Source: Salinilacihabitans rarus
GTDB taxonomy: Archaea > Halobacteriota > Halobacteria > Halobacteriales > Natrialbaceae
Direction of reading: 5' to 3'
Length of the DNA stretch: 64,000 nt
Assembly: GCF_024296665.1 (NCBI RefSeq)
Contig: NZ_CP100762.1
Location: forward strand, 930,001 to 994,000
A program made the translations under genes and the position numbers. Position 1 is the stretch's first letter. Each line of letters opens with the position of its first letter. Positions 22,513 to 31,049 of the stretch are shown here, one piece after another. The notes below the pieces were generated by a model, which searched no databases, had not been told where the DNA came from, and saw only the letters and a list, made by a program, of their open reading frames with translations.

Positions 22513-24606
22513 TCAGGTGGCGCCGATCAGCAGCGCCTCGTCGTCGTCATCGTCGCTGTCGATGACGGTGTCGCCGTCGTCGTCATCGTCGACGGTGTCG
22601 TTCTCCTCGTCCTCGTCGTCGTCGAGGTCGTCACCCTCGGTCAGTTCGATGAAAGCGACCTGTCCGAACTCGTCGGTGAGCACCATGTGGACGTAGTCGC
22701 CTTCCGCGATTCCGGTGGTGTCGACCTCGAAGACGACCTCGTCGCTCTCACCGCCGTCGAGAGTCACGTCCTGTGACCCGGCGAGGTCACCCTCCAGCCG
22801 GAACTGGACCTCCTGGGTGTCCTCCTCGTCACCGGGGTTGGAGATGGTCGCCGTGACCTCGATGGTCTCGCCGACCTCTGCGCTCTCGGGCGCGTCGAGA
22901 CTCTCGACGGTGAACGACTCACCGGTCACGTCGTCGAGTTCGTCCTCCTCGTCGGTGACGTTGTCCTCGTCGTCGGTGATATTGTCGTCGTCGAGTTCGT
23001 CCTCCTCGTCGTCACCGATCTCGGTTTCTTCGTCGTCCTCGTCGGTGATGTTGTCCTCGTCGTCGAGTCCGTCATCCTCGTCGTCGAGTTCGTCGTCCTC
23101 CTCGTCGTCACCGATCTCGGTTTCTTCGTCCTCGTCGGTGATGTTGTCGTCGTCGAGTTCGTCGTCCTCCTCGTCGTCGAGTTCGTCGTCCTCCTCGTCG
23201 TCACCGATCTCGGTTTCTTCGTCCTCGTCGGTGATGTTGTCGTCGTCGAGTTCGTCGTCCTCCTCGTCGAGTTCGTCGTCCTCCTCGTCGAGTTCGTCGT
23301 CCTCTTCGACGACGTCGGCGTCCTCGAAGAGCCCTTCGAGATCCTCGGCGTCGACGTCCTCGCCGATGACGAGCACGGTGACGTTGGCGTTCGAAGCATC
23401 GACGTTCTCGACGGTCAGTTCCTCGACGACGATGAACACCGGCTGATCTTCGGGGAGTTCGTCGAGGTCGTCCTCGTCGAACTCGTCTCCGTCGAGTTCG
23501 TCGTCCTCGTCGTCACCGATCTCGGTTTCTTCGTCCTCGTCATCGAGGCCGTCGTCCTCGTCATCGAGTTCATCGTCCTCGTCATCGAGGCCATCGTCCT
23601 CGTCATCGAGGCCATCGTCCTCGTCATCGAGGCCATCGTCCTCGTCTAACTCATCGTCCTCGTCGTCGAGTTCATCGTCCTCGTCATCGAGGCCATCGTC
23701 CTCGTCTAACTCATCGTCCTCGTCGTCGAGTTCATCGTCCTCGTCATCGAGGCCATCGTCCTCGTCTAACTCATCGTCCTCGTCGTCGAGTTCATCGTCC
23801 TCGTCATCGAGGCCATCGTCCTCGTCTAACTCATCGTCCTCGTCAAGTTCGTCGCCGTCGACGGCGTCGTCTTTGACCTTGTCTTTGCTGACGTCGTCGT
23901 CACCATCGACGCGGTCCGCGTCGTCGTCCGTGACGTTGTCGTCCGTGACGTTATCGTCCGTCACGTCGTCGTCGACGACGTCGCCGTCGACGGTCACCAG
24001 CGCGACGTCGGTGACGGGTTCACCGTCCGGGGTCAGGTACGGCCCGTCCTGCTGGCCTTCGAGTTCGACGAAGTCGTACTGCTGGTTGTTGTTCGTGTCG
24101 CGGTGGGGCATCGCGATGAGCTCTTCGTCCTCTTCGAGCGGCTCGTCGAGGGTGACCTCGACGTTCTCGTGCGTGCCCTGACCGAGATACTCGGAGACGC
24201 CGATGACGCTTCCGATGACGTTACCCTGGAGCAGGGTGCTGTCGTGAATCGCCACGAAGCCCCCGCTCGCCATCGTGACCTCGTCGACGACGACGGTCTG
24301 GCCGTCGCTCGCCTGATCTTCGAAGGTCACCCAGGCGCTCTGCCCGTCGGGCGCCTCACGGTCGTCCATCGATACGTCCCCGTCGTCTTCGTCTACGGCA
24401 TCGTCCGCCTGCGCGTCCTCGGACACGTTGTCGTCGGACGCGTTGTCGTCCGTGTGTTCGTCTACGCCTATACTCGCCGTTACGCCTGTCTCGTCGGAGT
24501 GTGCGTTGCTCGCTGCCGACGGGGCTGCCGCGACCGCCATCGCCCCGCTCGAACAGACAAGCATCAGCGCAGTGACCACGACGAGTAGCTGATTGCCTGC
24601 GTTCAT
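22513..24606 (-). CDS. Secreted acidic repeat protein with DUF7282-like domain
   Basis: 697 aa from ATG 24606. An N-terminal signal peptide (QLLVVVTALMLVCSSGAMAV) is followed by an acidic linker. A DUF7282-like domain comes next (VTMASGGFVAIHDSTLLQGN, then VSEYLGQGTHENVEVTLDEP) at about 90-190. Then comes a very long Asp/Glu/Leu repeat region, interrupted by a short folded segment with VFIVVEELTVENVDASNANV. A CARDB-like Ig domain (AEVGETIEVTATISNPGDEE) and an acidic tail end the protein. It is probably an envelope or matrix protein; the repeats may bind Ca2+ or Mg2+ or act as a flexible spacer. A TATA-like CGTTTATGCG is about 45 nt upstream. Confidence 0.82.
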   Translation of the reverse strand: MNAGNQLLVVVTALMLVCSSGAMAVAAAPSAASNAHSDETGVTASIGVDEHTDDNASDDNVSEDAQADDAVDEDDGDVSMDDREAPDGQSAWVTFEDQASDGQTVVVDEVTMASGGFVAIHDSTLLQGNVIGSVIGVSEYLGQGTHENVEVTLDEPLEEDEELIAMPHRDTNNNQQYDFVELEGQQDGPYLTPDGEPVTDVALVTVDGDVVDDDVTDDNVTDDNVTDDDADRVDGDDDVSKDKVKDDAVDGDELDEDDELDEDDGLDDEDDELDDEDDELDEDDGLDDEDDELDDEDDELDEDDGLDDEDDELDDEDDELDEDDGLDDEDDGLDDEDDGLDDEDDELDDEDDGLDDEDEETEIGDDEDDELDGDEFDEDDLDELPEDQPVFIVVEELTVENVDASNANVTVLVIGEDVDAEDLEGLFEDADVVEEDDELDEEDDELDEEDDELDDDNITDEDEETEIGDDEEDDELDDEEDDELDDDNITDEDEETEIGDDEEDDELDDEDDGLDDEDNITDEDDEETEIGDDEEDELDDDNITDDEDNVTDEEDELDDVTGESFTVESLDAPESAEVGETIEVTATISNPGDEEDTQEVQFRLEGDLAGSQDVTLDGGESDEVVFEVDTTGIAEGDYVHMVLTDEFGQVAFIELTEGDDLDDDEDEENDTVDDDDDGDTVIDSDDDDDEALLIGAT
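23641..23820. repeat. Perfect 60-bp tandem repeat, three copies, within the acidic protein gene
   Basis: Three successive identical 60-bp units (23641-23700, 23701-23760, 23761-23820), plus the first 24 bp of a fourth copy. Each encodes a 20-residue unit of D, E, L and G in the pattern DELDEDDGLDDEDDELDDED. Flanking DNA holds degenerate 18-21 bp versions. Perfect identity implies recent expansion. Confidence 0.9.
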
Positions 24607-24745
24607 GTTGTGCCGCGAAGGCATTCGCCAATCGTCTATTCGGCGCATAAACGGACGCAACCATTACGATGAGAAACGGGACAATGCGACGGGTGAGGTC
24701 GCCTGCGGAACGATTACAGCCCGAGAAAACGTCTATTGAGGCCGA

Positions 24746-25201
24746 TCACTCCCCGCCGGTCGTCTCCGTCGACTGCGAGGCGGCCGGTTCGTGTCCCGGC
24801 AGGCAGACGAGGTTCTCGCGGCCGAGACGGAGTTTCGTAACCTCGCCGTCCTCCTCGAGATCGGCGAGCAGGCGGCTCACCTTCGCCTTCGACCACTCCA
24901 CCGAGTCGACGATCGCCGACTGTTTCATTCGCCCGCCGTTCTCCTTGACGAGTTGCCGGACTCTCTCCCGATCGGTCACGAACTCCTCGTTCGCGGGGGC
25001 CGGCGAGTCGGTTCGTTCCTCGGAGCGTTCGAGTCGGTTCCGGATGACCAGCACGCCGCCGAGCAGCGCCAGGGCGACGATGCCGAGCAGCGCCGCGAGG
25101 TGGGGGTCCCCGCCGACTTGCGCGAGCGGACCGACGGCGTCGCTCCCGGTCAGTCCGGACCGGACCTCGGCGACGACGTCGACTCGGTAGTGATAGTTCA
25201 T
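24746..25201 (-). CDS. Membrane-bound winged-helix regulator
   Basis: A 151-aa protein. A short N-terminal extracytoplasmic part is followed by one transmembrane segment (LAALLGIVALALLGGVLVI, about 36-54). A linker leads to a winged helix at about 75-140 (DRERVRQLVKENGGRMKQSA, then EWSKAKVSRLLADLEEDGEV). This is the haloarchaeal MarR-like membrane HTH type. It lies directly upstream of the secreted acidic protein gene on the same strand but with about 140 bp between, so co-regulation is possible but unproven. Confidence 0.82.
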   Translation of the reverse strand: MNYHYRVDVVAEVRSGLTGSDAVGPLAQVGGDPHLAALLGIVALALLGGVLVIRNRLERSEERTDSPAPANEEFVTDRERVRQLVKENGGRMKQSAIVDSVEWSKAKVSRLLADLEEDGEVTKLRLGRENLVCLPGHEPAASQSTETTGGE

Positions 25202-25269
25202 GACGTCTCGGCGGTGTTCGTGGGGGTCTCCGCTCGCTTCGTCGTCGGGAATCGACGCGACCGGGCCAC

Positions 25270-25318
25270 AAAGTATTTTTTATAATTCAATTATTGTTAT
25301 TATATTATCTGTATATCT
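25270..25318. promoter_or_regulatory. AT-rich tract before the membrane HTH gene
   Basis: About 49 bp almost without G or C (TATTTTTTATAATTCAATTA onward), the most AT-rich stretch in the window. On the minus strand it lies 70 nt before ATG 25201 and could hold the promoter. It could also end transcription of the lipoprotein gene at 25359-25562. Confidence 0.45.
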
Positions 25319-25358
25319 GGAAGTACAACACGTCCGTGGCTCCCCATGGAACTCGTGA

Positions 25359-25562
25359 TCAGCCGGGAGGTGCGGTCGCGAGCGGTTCGTCCTCGACGGC
25401 CGCCGGTTCGAGGGCGGCGGTCCCGTTCTCCTCGTCTTGCGCGCCGGGGTCGTCGGTGGCGTTGTCGCCGTCGGTGTCGTTCTCCGGGGCCTCTCCGGGG
25501 CCGCCACAACCGGCCATCAGGACGGCGAGCGCGATCGCGACGACGATGAGCGTCCGTTTCAT
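25359..25562 (-). CDS. Small acidic lipoprotein
   Basis: A 67-aa protein. MKRTLIVVAIALAVLMAGCG is a signal sequence with the lipobox LMAGC, so Cys19 would be lipidated. The mature part is 49 residues, acidic and low complexity (EAPENDTDGDNATDDPGAQD). No fold can be named. It would be anchored on the outer face of the cytoplasmic membrane. Confidence 0.75.
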   Translation of the reverse strand: MKRTLIVVAIALAVLMAGCGGPGEAPENDTDGDNATDDPGAQDEENGTAALEPAAVEDEPLATAPPG

Positions 25563-25933
25563 GTCACGACGATACCACCGGTTGGCCGACGCCGCAGATA
25601 AACACGTCAGGACGTTCGGGACCGCTAGTGCCGAGTTTGCGCGAGTTCGAGGCGGTAAGTATTTGATTCGACGACTCTCCGGCGAGCGGTGTCGTCGTCG
25701 GTATCGGCGGCGCAGGCAACGCCGCCCTCGGGTCGGGCCGCCGGCCGTCCCGATGCGCCTCGGTCGCCGCGGACGGGGAAGGCGCCCTCGACCGTCGCCT
25801 CGTACCGGACTGCGGTCGCGCGTACCGCTGGTCCCCACCGTCGAGCGGACCGTCCGAGAACGGGATTCGTAGAGAACAGGGGAAGTCGTTGCGGCCGGCA
25901 GGGCCGCGCCGGGAGCGAGACGGTCGACGGGCG
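25563..25933. other. Intergenic region upstream of the lipoprotein gene
   Basis: About 370 bp. AAATACTTACC on the minus strand (about 25654-25664) is a plausible TATA element for the lipoprotein gene. The rest is GC-rich with no gene I can support. Confidence 0.35.
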
Positions 25934-26293
25934 TCAGACCCCCGGGACGCCGACCGCTTCGAACGCCGTGACTTCGAGTACGGCGAGGACGTACAGCACG
26001 ACGAGCACTGAGAGCCACGCGACGACGGTGATCGCGGCCGCCTGCACCCACCCGCCCGGGTACCGCGCGTTGACGACCGCGAGGTACGCGAGCAACACGA
26101 GCAGCGGGCCGAGAAGCGGGATCCAGCCGAAGAAGAATCCGACGATCCCCCAGACGATCGCCCCGATCAGCGCCGTTACGAGGGCGTACGTGTAGTCTTC
26201 CGTGTCCACGATTACCCTCGCGCCTACGTAGATGCCGAGCGCGCCGATCAGCAGGCTCACGGCGAACACGATCAGGCTGTCGACGAGTGCCAT
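25934..26293 (-). CDS. Small integral membrane protein
   Basis: 119 aa from ATG 26293 (MALVDSLIVFAVSLLIGALG). Four hydrophobic segments make up nearly the whole protein, with WGIVGFFFGWIPLLGPLLVL in the middle. It resembles small uncharacterised haloarchaeal membrane proteins. No function is visible. A perfect inverted repeat CGATA-AC-TATCG is located 24-35 nt before the start (26317-26328) and may be an operator or core promoter. Confidence 0.7.
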   Translation of the reverse strand: MALVDSLIVFAVSLLIGALGIYVGARVIVDTEDYTYALVTALIGAIVWGIVGFFFGWIPLLGPLLVLLAYLAVVNARYPGGWVQAAAITVVAWLSVLVVLYVLAVLEVTAFEAVGVPGV

Positions 26294-26444
26294 ACGGCAA
26301 ACCGGAGCCCGCACGCCGATAGTTATCGTCGGTCTACACGTCACGGGTCCCGACCGTCAGCGGCCGATGCGAGTCGCAGTGCGACGCTGACGCCCGACCG
26401 CCATCGGCGGGTGCGACGGAAAGGCCGAATTCACCCGCCCGCCG

Positions 26445-27422
26445 TCAGCCCGTAGGGCCGCCCCCGGCCCCGCGGTTCGCCGGGACGTCGACCGCGCGGT
26501 CGTCCGGGCCGCACGCGAGGTCGCTGATCCCCGATTCGAGGTCGACGCGGGCCTCGAACCCCAGTTCCCGGCGGGCCTTCGAGACGTCGGCGACGCTGTG
26601 GCGGACGTCGCCCGGGCGCGCCTCCTCGTGGACGATGGGCGAGGCGGAGTCGGTCGCCTCGCGGACGACCTCCGCGAGGTCGCGGATCGACGTGCGTTCG
26701 CCGGACCCGACGTTGTACGCCTCCCCCGTCCGGTCGGTCGTCGCGGCGACCAGGTTCGCCCGTACGACGTCGCCGACGTGGACGAAGTCGCGGGTCTGCT
26801 CGCCGTCGCCCTCGACGGTGATCGGATCGCCCGCCGACGCCTGTTCGAGGAACGTCGAGATGACGCTGCTGTACGGCCCCCGCTGGCGCGGGCCGTAGAT
26901 GTTGAAGTACCGCAACGCGACCGTCGGCAGGTCGTAGAGGTCGGCGTACCGCCGCGCGTAGTGGTCGAGCGCGAGTTTCTGGATGCCGTACGGCGAGGTG
27001 GGTTCCTTGCGTGCCGTCTCCGGTACCGGGAGTTCCGCCGGGTGGCCGTAGACGGCCGCGCTGGAGGCCACGACCACCCGCGCGTCCGCCAGCCGCGCCT
27101 GTTCGAGGACCATGAGCGTCCCGTCGAGGTTCGTCCGGTCGCTCTGCCGCGGGGCCTCGACGCTCCGGGGGACGCTGACCAGTCCGGCCTGGTGGAAGAT
27201 CAGGTCGACGCCGCTGGCCGCCCGCTGGAGGGCGATCGGATCGCGGACGTCACCCTCGACCAGCGTCGCGGCCTCGTGGACGTGCTCGCGCCGTCCCGAG
27301 GAGAGGTCGTCGAGAACGCGGACGTCGTTGTGGGGCGCGAGCGCGTCGACGAGGTGGCTCCCGACGAAACCGGCCCCGCCCGTCACGAGAATCGTCCGAT
27401 CTGCGATCGGTGGTGAGTCCAT
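26445..27422 (-). CDS. NAD-dependent epimerase/dehydratase (UDP-sugar 4-epimerase-like)
   Basis: A 325-aa extended SDR enzyme. NAD site TILVTGGAGFVGSHLVDAL, catalytic SSAAVYG and Y-x-x-x-K in SPYGIQKLALDHYARRY, then ALRYFNIYGPRQ and DFVHVGDV. These are the signatures of UDP-glucose or UDP-GlcNAc(A) 4-epimerases (GalE/WbpP-like). It could supply UDP-sugars to the polysaccharide locus on its left. The C-terminal 30 residues are divergent and Gly/Pro-rich. A canonical TATA (GGTATACTAAA) lies 29 nt before ATG, suggesting a leaderless mRNA. Confidence 0.88.
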   Translation of the reverse strand: MDSPPIADRTILVTGGAGFVGSHLVDALAPHNDVRVLDDLSSGRREHVHEAATLVEGDVRDPIALQRAASGVDLIFHQAGLVSVPRSVEAPRQSDRTNLDGTLMVLEQARLADARVVVASSAAVYGHPAELPVPETARKEPTSPYGIQKLALDHYARRYADLYDLPTVALRYFNIYGPRQRGPYSSVISTFLEQASAGDPITVEGDGEQTRDFVHVGDVVRANLVAATTDRTGEAYNVGSGERTSIRDLAEVVREATDSASPIVHEEARPGDVRHSVADVSKARRELGFEARVDLESGISDLACGPDDRAVDVPANRGAGGGPTG

Positions 27423-27450
27423 CGCGTCCGGTGACGGCGACCGGCCCGTT

Positions 27451-27461
27451 TAGTATACCAC
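27451..27461 (-). promoter_or_regulatory. TATA box of the epimerase gene
   Basis: GGTATACTAAA on the minus strand, 29 nt before ATG 27422. Note the contrast with the ATAACAAAG class used by genes further left. Confidence 0.6.
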
Positions 27462-27548
27462 TCGTACCGTCGCTTATCGAACTCTTACCGTCCCCGCCGG
27501 CCGCCGGCGGCCCCCGCCTGATAGTCGCGGACGCTCGTGGACCAACAG

Positions 27549-27557
27549 AAGCTATAT
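27549..27557 (+). promoter_or_regulatory. TATA box of the dihydroorotase-family gene
   Basis: GCTATATCC, ending 26 nt before ATG 27583, consistent with a leaderless transcript. Confidence 0.55.
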
Positions 27558-27582
27558 CCGCGCCGGTTCGGAACTCCAGTCG

Positions 27583-28956
27583 ATGACCGCGGACCTCGTC
27601 GTGCGCAACTGTACCGTCGTGACGCCCGCCGGGCGGACGCCCGACGCCGGCGTCGCCGTCGAGGACGGGACGATCGTCGCCGTCGGCCGCCCCGACAGCC
27701 TGCCCGACGCCGAGCGCGTCCTCGACGCCGGGGGGAATTTCCTCGTACCCGGGATCGTCGACGGCCACATCCACAACCGCGAACCCGGACTGGAGTACAA
27801 GGAAGACTGGGAGAGCGCCACGCGCGCGGCCGCGGCGGGCGGGGTCACGACCGTCGTCGGGATGCCCAACACCGACCCCGTCGTCGACCGGCCCGAGCAC
27901 CTCGAACTCAAGTTCGAGCGCGGTGAGGCGAAAGCCCACGTCGATTTCCAGAGCTACGCCGTCGTCACCTCGGAGAACCTCGACCTGATCCCGGCGCTCG
28001 ACGAGGCCGGCGCGCTCGGCTACAAGGTCTTCCTCGGGTCGACCGTCGGCGACGTCCCGCCGCCGAGCGACGGCGAGATCCTCGAAGCGATGGAGAAGAT
28101 CCGGGAGACCGGCAAGCGTCTCGGTTTCCACGAGGAGAACGGCGAGATCATCGACCACTACACCGAGCGGTTCCGGGCCGAGGGCCGGAACGAACCGATC
28201 GACCACTCACACTCCCGACCCGTGATCGCCGAGCGCGAGGCGATCGAACGGATGATCACCTTCGCCGAGGAGACCGGCGCGAAGATCCACATGTTCCACG
28301 TCTCCTCGGGGTCGGGCGCCGAGGCCGTCGCCCGCGGGAAAGAGCGCGGCGTCGACGTCACCGCCGAGACCTGCCCGCACTACCTCTGGTTCACCGAGGA
28401 CGTGATGGCCGAGAAGGGCAACGTCGCGCGCATCCAGCCGCCGATCCGCGACGAGGCCGAGCGCGAACGCCTCTGGAACGCCTTCGAGGACGGCGCGATC
28501 GACTGTATCGCCACCGACCACGCGCCCCACACCGACGAGGAAAAACTGGTCGACGACCCGTTCGGGAACACGTGGGACGCCATCTCGGGATTCGTCGGCC
28601 TCGAAACCGAGGTGCCCGTCATGCTCACGTTCGTAGACGAGGGCCGCCTCTCCGCGGAGGAGTGGGTCTACCGCCACTCGACCCGTCCCGCGCAGGTCTG
28701 GGGGATGTACCCGGCGAAGGGGTCGCTGCAGGTCGGCACGGACGCCGACTTCACGGTCGTCGACCCCGACAGCGAGTGGACCCTCGACGATCGGACGGAC
28801 CTGCACTCGAAGAACACGGTCACGCCGTTCGAGGGCGAGACGTTCGCGGGGAAGGCGACGGCGACGGTCGTCCGCGGCGAGGTCGTCTACGAGGACGGCG
28901 CGGTCGTCGGGGAGTCGGGGTACGGGACGCGCGTGGACGTTGACGCGGACGACTGA
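27583..28956 (+). CDS. Dihydroorotase/allantoinase family amidohydrolase
   Basis: A 457-aa protein. The metal motif DGHIHNREPGLEYKEDW, the carboxylated Lys in LGYKVFLGS, the His residues in FHEENGE and HMFHVSSGSG, and Asp in IATDHAPHTDEE are all present. Dihydroorotase closes carbamoyl-aspartate to dihydroorotate in UMP synthesis. The D-x-H-x-H-x-R-E-P-G pattern fits dihydroorotases, but allantoinases and hydantoinases share it. The position beside pyrD (convergent) favours pyrimidine synthesis. Haloarchaea often carry two family members, so the assignment is probable rather than certain. Confidence 0.85.
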   Translation: MTADLVVRNCTVVTPAGRTPDAGVAVEDGTIVAVGRPDSLPDAERVLDAGGNFLVPGIVDGHIHNREPGLEYKEDWESATRAAAAGGVTTVVGMPNTDPVVDRPEHLELKFERGEAKAHVDFQSYAVVTSENLDLIPALDEAGALGYKVFLGSTVGDVPPPSDGEILEAMEKIRETGKRLGFHEENGEIIDHYTERFRAEGRNEPIDHSHSRPVIAEREAIERMITFAEETGAKIHMFHVSSGSGAEAVARGKERGVDVTAETCPHYLWFTEDVMAEKGNVARIQPPIRDEAERERLWNAFEDGAIDCIATDHAPHTDEEKLVDDPFGNTWDAISGFVGLETEVPVMLTFVDEGRLSAEEWVYRHSTRPAQVWGMYPAKGSLQVGTDADFTVVDPDSEWTLDDRTDLHSKNTVTPFEGETFAGKATATVVRGEVVYEDGAVVGESGYGTRVDVDADD

Positions 28957-28976
28957 GCGATGCGATCCGCCCGGCC

Positions 28977-30041
28977 TCACCCGAGATCCGCGCCCACGGC
29001 CTCCTCGACCGACGAGAAGCCGTCCCGGTCGAGCAACTCGACCAGTCCGCGGTTGATCTCGCGGGCCGTCGACGGCCCGTTGTAGATGAACCCCGTGTAG
29101 AGTTGGACGAGCGACGCGCCCGCGCGGATCTTCTCGTAGGCGCTCTCGGCGGAGTCGACGCCGCCGACGCCGACGATCGGCAGGTCGGTGTGGGTCGCCA
29201 GCGTGCGGACGACCTCGGTGGCGCGGGCTTCGAGGGGCTTGCCGCTGAGCCCGCCCCACTCCCGGCCGTTCTCCGACCGGAGGCCGTCGCGGCGGGTCGT
29301 CGTGTTCGTCGCGACGACGCCGTCGAGGTCGAACTCCTCGACGATCCCGACGAGGTCGAGGATCGACTCCTCGGGGGAGTCCGGCCCGATCTTCACGAGG
29401 ATCGGGACGTCCGCGTCGTTCTCGGCTTCGAGGGTCTCGAAGATCGCCCGGAGGTGATCGGGGTCGCCCTCGTCGAACTCGTCGGGGGTGTTCGGACAGG
29501 AGACGTTGACGACGACGTAGTCGGCGAACGGCGAGAGGCGGTCGAAGACCCGGCGGTAGTCCTCGATGGCCTCCTCCTCGTCCGAGGTGTTCATCTTCCC
29601 GACGTTGAGCCCCAGCGGGACGTCGGGGCGGCCGCCGGTCTCCAGTCGCTCTTTGACCCGGTCCATCCCGTGGCCGTTGAACCCCATCCGGTTGACCATC
29701 GCCTCGTCCTCGCGCAGTCGGAAGAGGCGGGGGCGCTCGTTGCCCGACTGGGGGTACGGCGTCACGGTCCCGACCTCGACGAAGCCGAAGCCGAGCGCGG
29801 CCAGCGCGTGCGTACACTGGGCGTTCTTGTCGAAGCCGGCGGCGACGCCGACGGGGTTCGGGAACGTCGCGCCGAAGGCGTCGACCTCGAGCGCCGGGTG
29901 TTCGTACCGGTAGGCGTACCGGAGCGCGGCCCGTGCGGGCCCCACGGCGCCGACGCCCCGGAGCGCGAGCGTGCCGAGTTCGTGGGCCGTCTCGGCCGGC
30001 AGCGTGAACGCGAGCGGCCGGAGCCGCGAGTAGAGGGTCAT
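28977..30041 (-). CDS. pyrD: Quinone-dependent dihydroorotate dehydrogenase (class 2)
   Basis: A 354-aa protein. The class 2 N-terminal extension (MTLYSRLRPLAFTLPAETAH) that contacts the membrane quinone is present. The FMN and substrate motifs are PNPVGVAAGFDKN, NRMGFNGHG, and VNVSCPNTPDEF with the catalytic Ser. VATNTTT and GVGGVDSAESAYEKIRAGAS follow. It oxidises dihydroorotate to orotate. A TATA-like TACTTTACG is about 26 nt before ATG 30041. It converges with the dihydroorotase-family gene. Confidence 0.93.
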   Translation of the reverse strand: MTLYSRLRPLAFTLPAETAHELGTLALRGVGAVGPARAALRYAYRYEHPALEVDAFGATFPNPVGVAAGFDKNAQCTHALAALGFGFVEVGTVTPYPQSGNERPRLFRLREDEAMVNRMGFNGHGMDRVKERLETGGRPDVPLGLNVGKMNTSDEEEAIEDYRRVFDRLSPFADYVVVNVSCPNTPDEFDEGDPDHLRAIFETLEAENDADVPILVKIGPDSPEESILDLVGIVEEFDLDGVVATNTTTRRDGLRSENGREWGGLSGKPLEARATEVVRTLATHTDLPIVGVGGVDSAESAYEKIRAGASLVQLYTGFIYNGPSTAREINRGLVELLDRDGFSSVEEAVGADLG

Positions 30042-30182
30042 CGTCTCGAACTGGTGACGGACGGTACGTAAAGTACTCGGACGCCCGGCCGGATACCCTC
30101 AGATAGCAGGTTCTTGATGTCCGGGAATCCACTTACTACTATATGACCTGTCGCGCCGTCCGTACAGTCGGTGAAAGATCCA

Positions 30183-30752
30183 ATGGCAACAGAGAAGACG
30201 AGTGTCGGTGCGAACGTGTTCGAGAGCAGAATCGGTGGCGTCACGGTCAGGGGACAGGCCCACAGCCTGAGCGCGTGGTTCGTCCTCGCGCTCAGACTCA
30301 TGATGGGCTTTGCGTTCCTCTACGCCGGCATCGAGAAGGTACTCGAAGCGGGCTGGTCCGCCCAGGGCTACCTCGCGAACGTCGCCGCTGTCAACGGCAA
30401 CCCCCTCGAAGGGATGTTCGCGTGGATGGCCGCGACGCCGTGGTTCGTCGAGTTCGTGAACGTCGCCGTCCCGTGGGGTGAACTCCTCATCGGCCTCGCC
30501 CTCCTCGTGGGCGTGGCCGTCCGCCTCGCGGCGTTCTTCGGCGCGTTCATGATGCTCATGTTCTACTTCGGGAACTGGGGCGTCGAACACGGCCTCATCA
30601 ACGGCGACTTCGCGTACATGCTCGTGTTCCTCGCCGTCGCCGCCTTCGGCGCGGGCCGGATCCTCGGGCTGGACGCGATCATCGAGCGCTACGAGGTCGA
30701 CGGCGAGCCGTTGATCGAGAAGTACCCGAGACTGGACTACGTCCTCGGGTGA
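30183..30752 (+). CDS. DoxX family membrane protein
   Basis: A 189-aa protein with four or five hydrophobic segments. WFVLALRLMMGFAFLYAGIEK is the family start, PWGELLIGLALLVGVAVRLA is in the middle, and NGDFAYMLVFLAVAAFGAGR comes near the end. DoxX proteins relate to thiosulfate:quinone oxidoreductase subunits and to oxidoreductase-associated membrane proteins. The substrate here is unknown. ATG 30183 follows a TATA-like CTATATG (30139-30145). A GTG at 30171 in frame would add four residues. Confidence 0.83.
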   Translation: MATEKTSVGANVFESRIGGVTVRGQAHSLSAWFVLALRLMMGFAFLYAGIEKVLEAGWSAQGYLANVAAVNGNPLEGMFAWMAATPWFVEFVNVAVPWGELLIGLALLVGVAVRLAAFFGAFMMLMFYFGNWGVEHGLINGDFAYMLVFLAVAAFGAGRILGLDAIIERYEVDGEPLIEKYPRLDYVLG

Positions 30753-30768
30753 GTGGCCCCTTCTCCGG

Positions 30769-31047
30769 TCAGTTTACGTACAGCGAGTAGGTGATGACGC
30801 CGAAGCCGGCGACGGTGAGCGCGCTCTCGATGAGGACGACGTAGTCCGAGTCGAGGCCGAACGCGTGGTGGGCGGCGCCGGCGAGCAACGCGCCGAGGGT
30901 GACGAGGGCGAACCCGAGCGCGAGCGCGCCGATCGGCCGGGCGGTCGTCCGGCGGTAGGCGTTGAACGCGAAGTAGGTGATGAGCCCGCCCAGCGCGAGC
31001 GTGACCGTCTTCAGGGCGACGACGGCGGTCGCGGCGGCCGCGCTCAC
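30769..31047 (-). CDS. Small membrane protein (DUF7521-like), partner of the wHTH gene
   Basis: A 92-aa protein with three hydrophobic segments. TYFAFNAYRRTTARPIGALALGF with an Arg pair between helices 1 and 2 is the family hallmark. It is two bases behind the wHTH gene on the same strand, so the pair forms an operon. Such membrane/wHTH pairs are frequent in haloarchaea and may form a membrane-sensing switch, but the signal is unknown. Confidence 0.75.
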   Translation of the reverse strand: MSAAAATAVVALKTVTLALGGLITYFAFNAYRRTTARPIGALALGFALVTLGALLAGAAHHAFGLDSDYVVLIESALTVAGFGVITYSLYVN

Positions 31048-31049
31048 GG

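Noticed and set aside
22715-23446. Ser-rich plus-strand frame within the acidic repeat gene
   Set aside because: It is the antisense of Asp/Glu codons (GAC and GAG read back as GTC and CTC, or TCG and TCC in another frame), so it is a repeat artefact.
23641-23844. CRISPR array
   Set aside because: The 60-bp units are directly adjacent with no spacers and keep a reading frame of acidic residues in a secreted protein.
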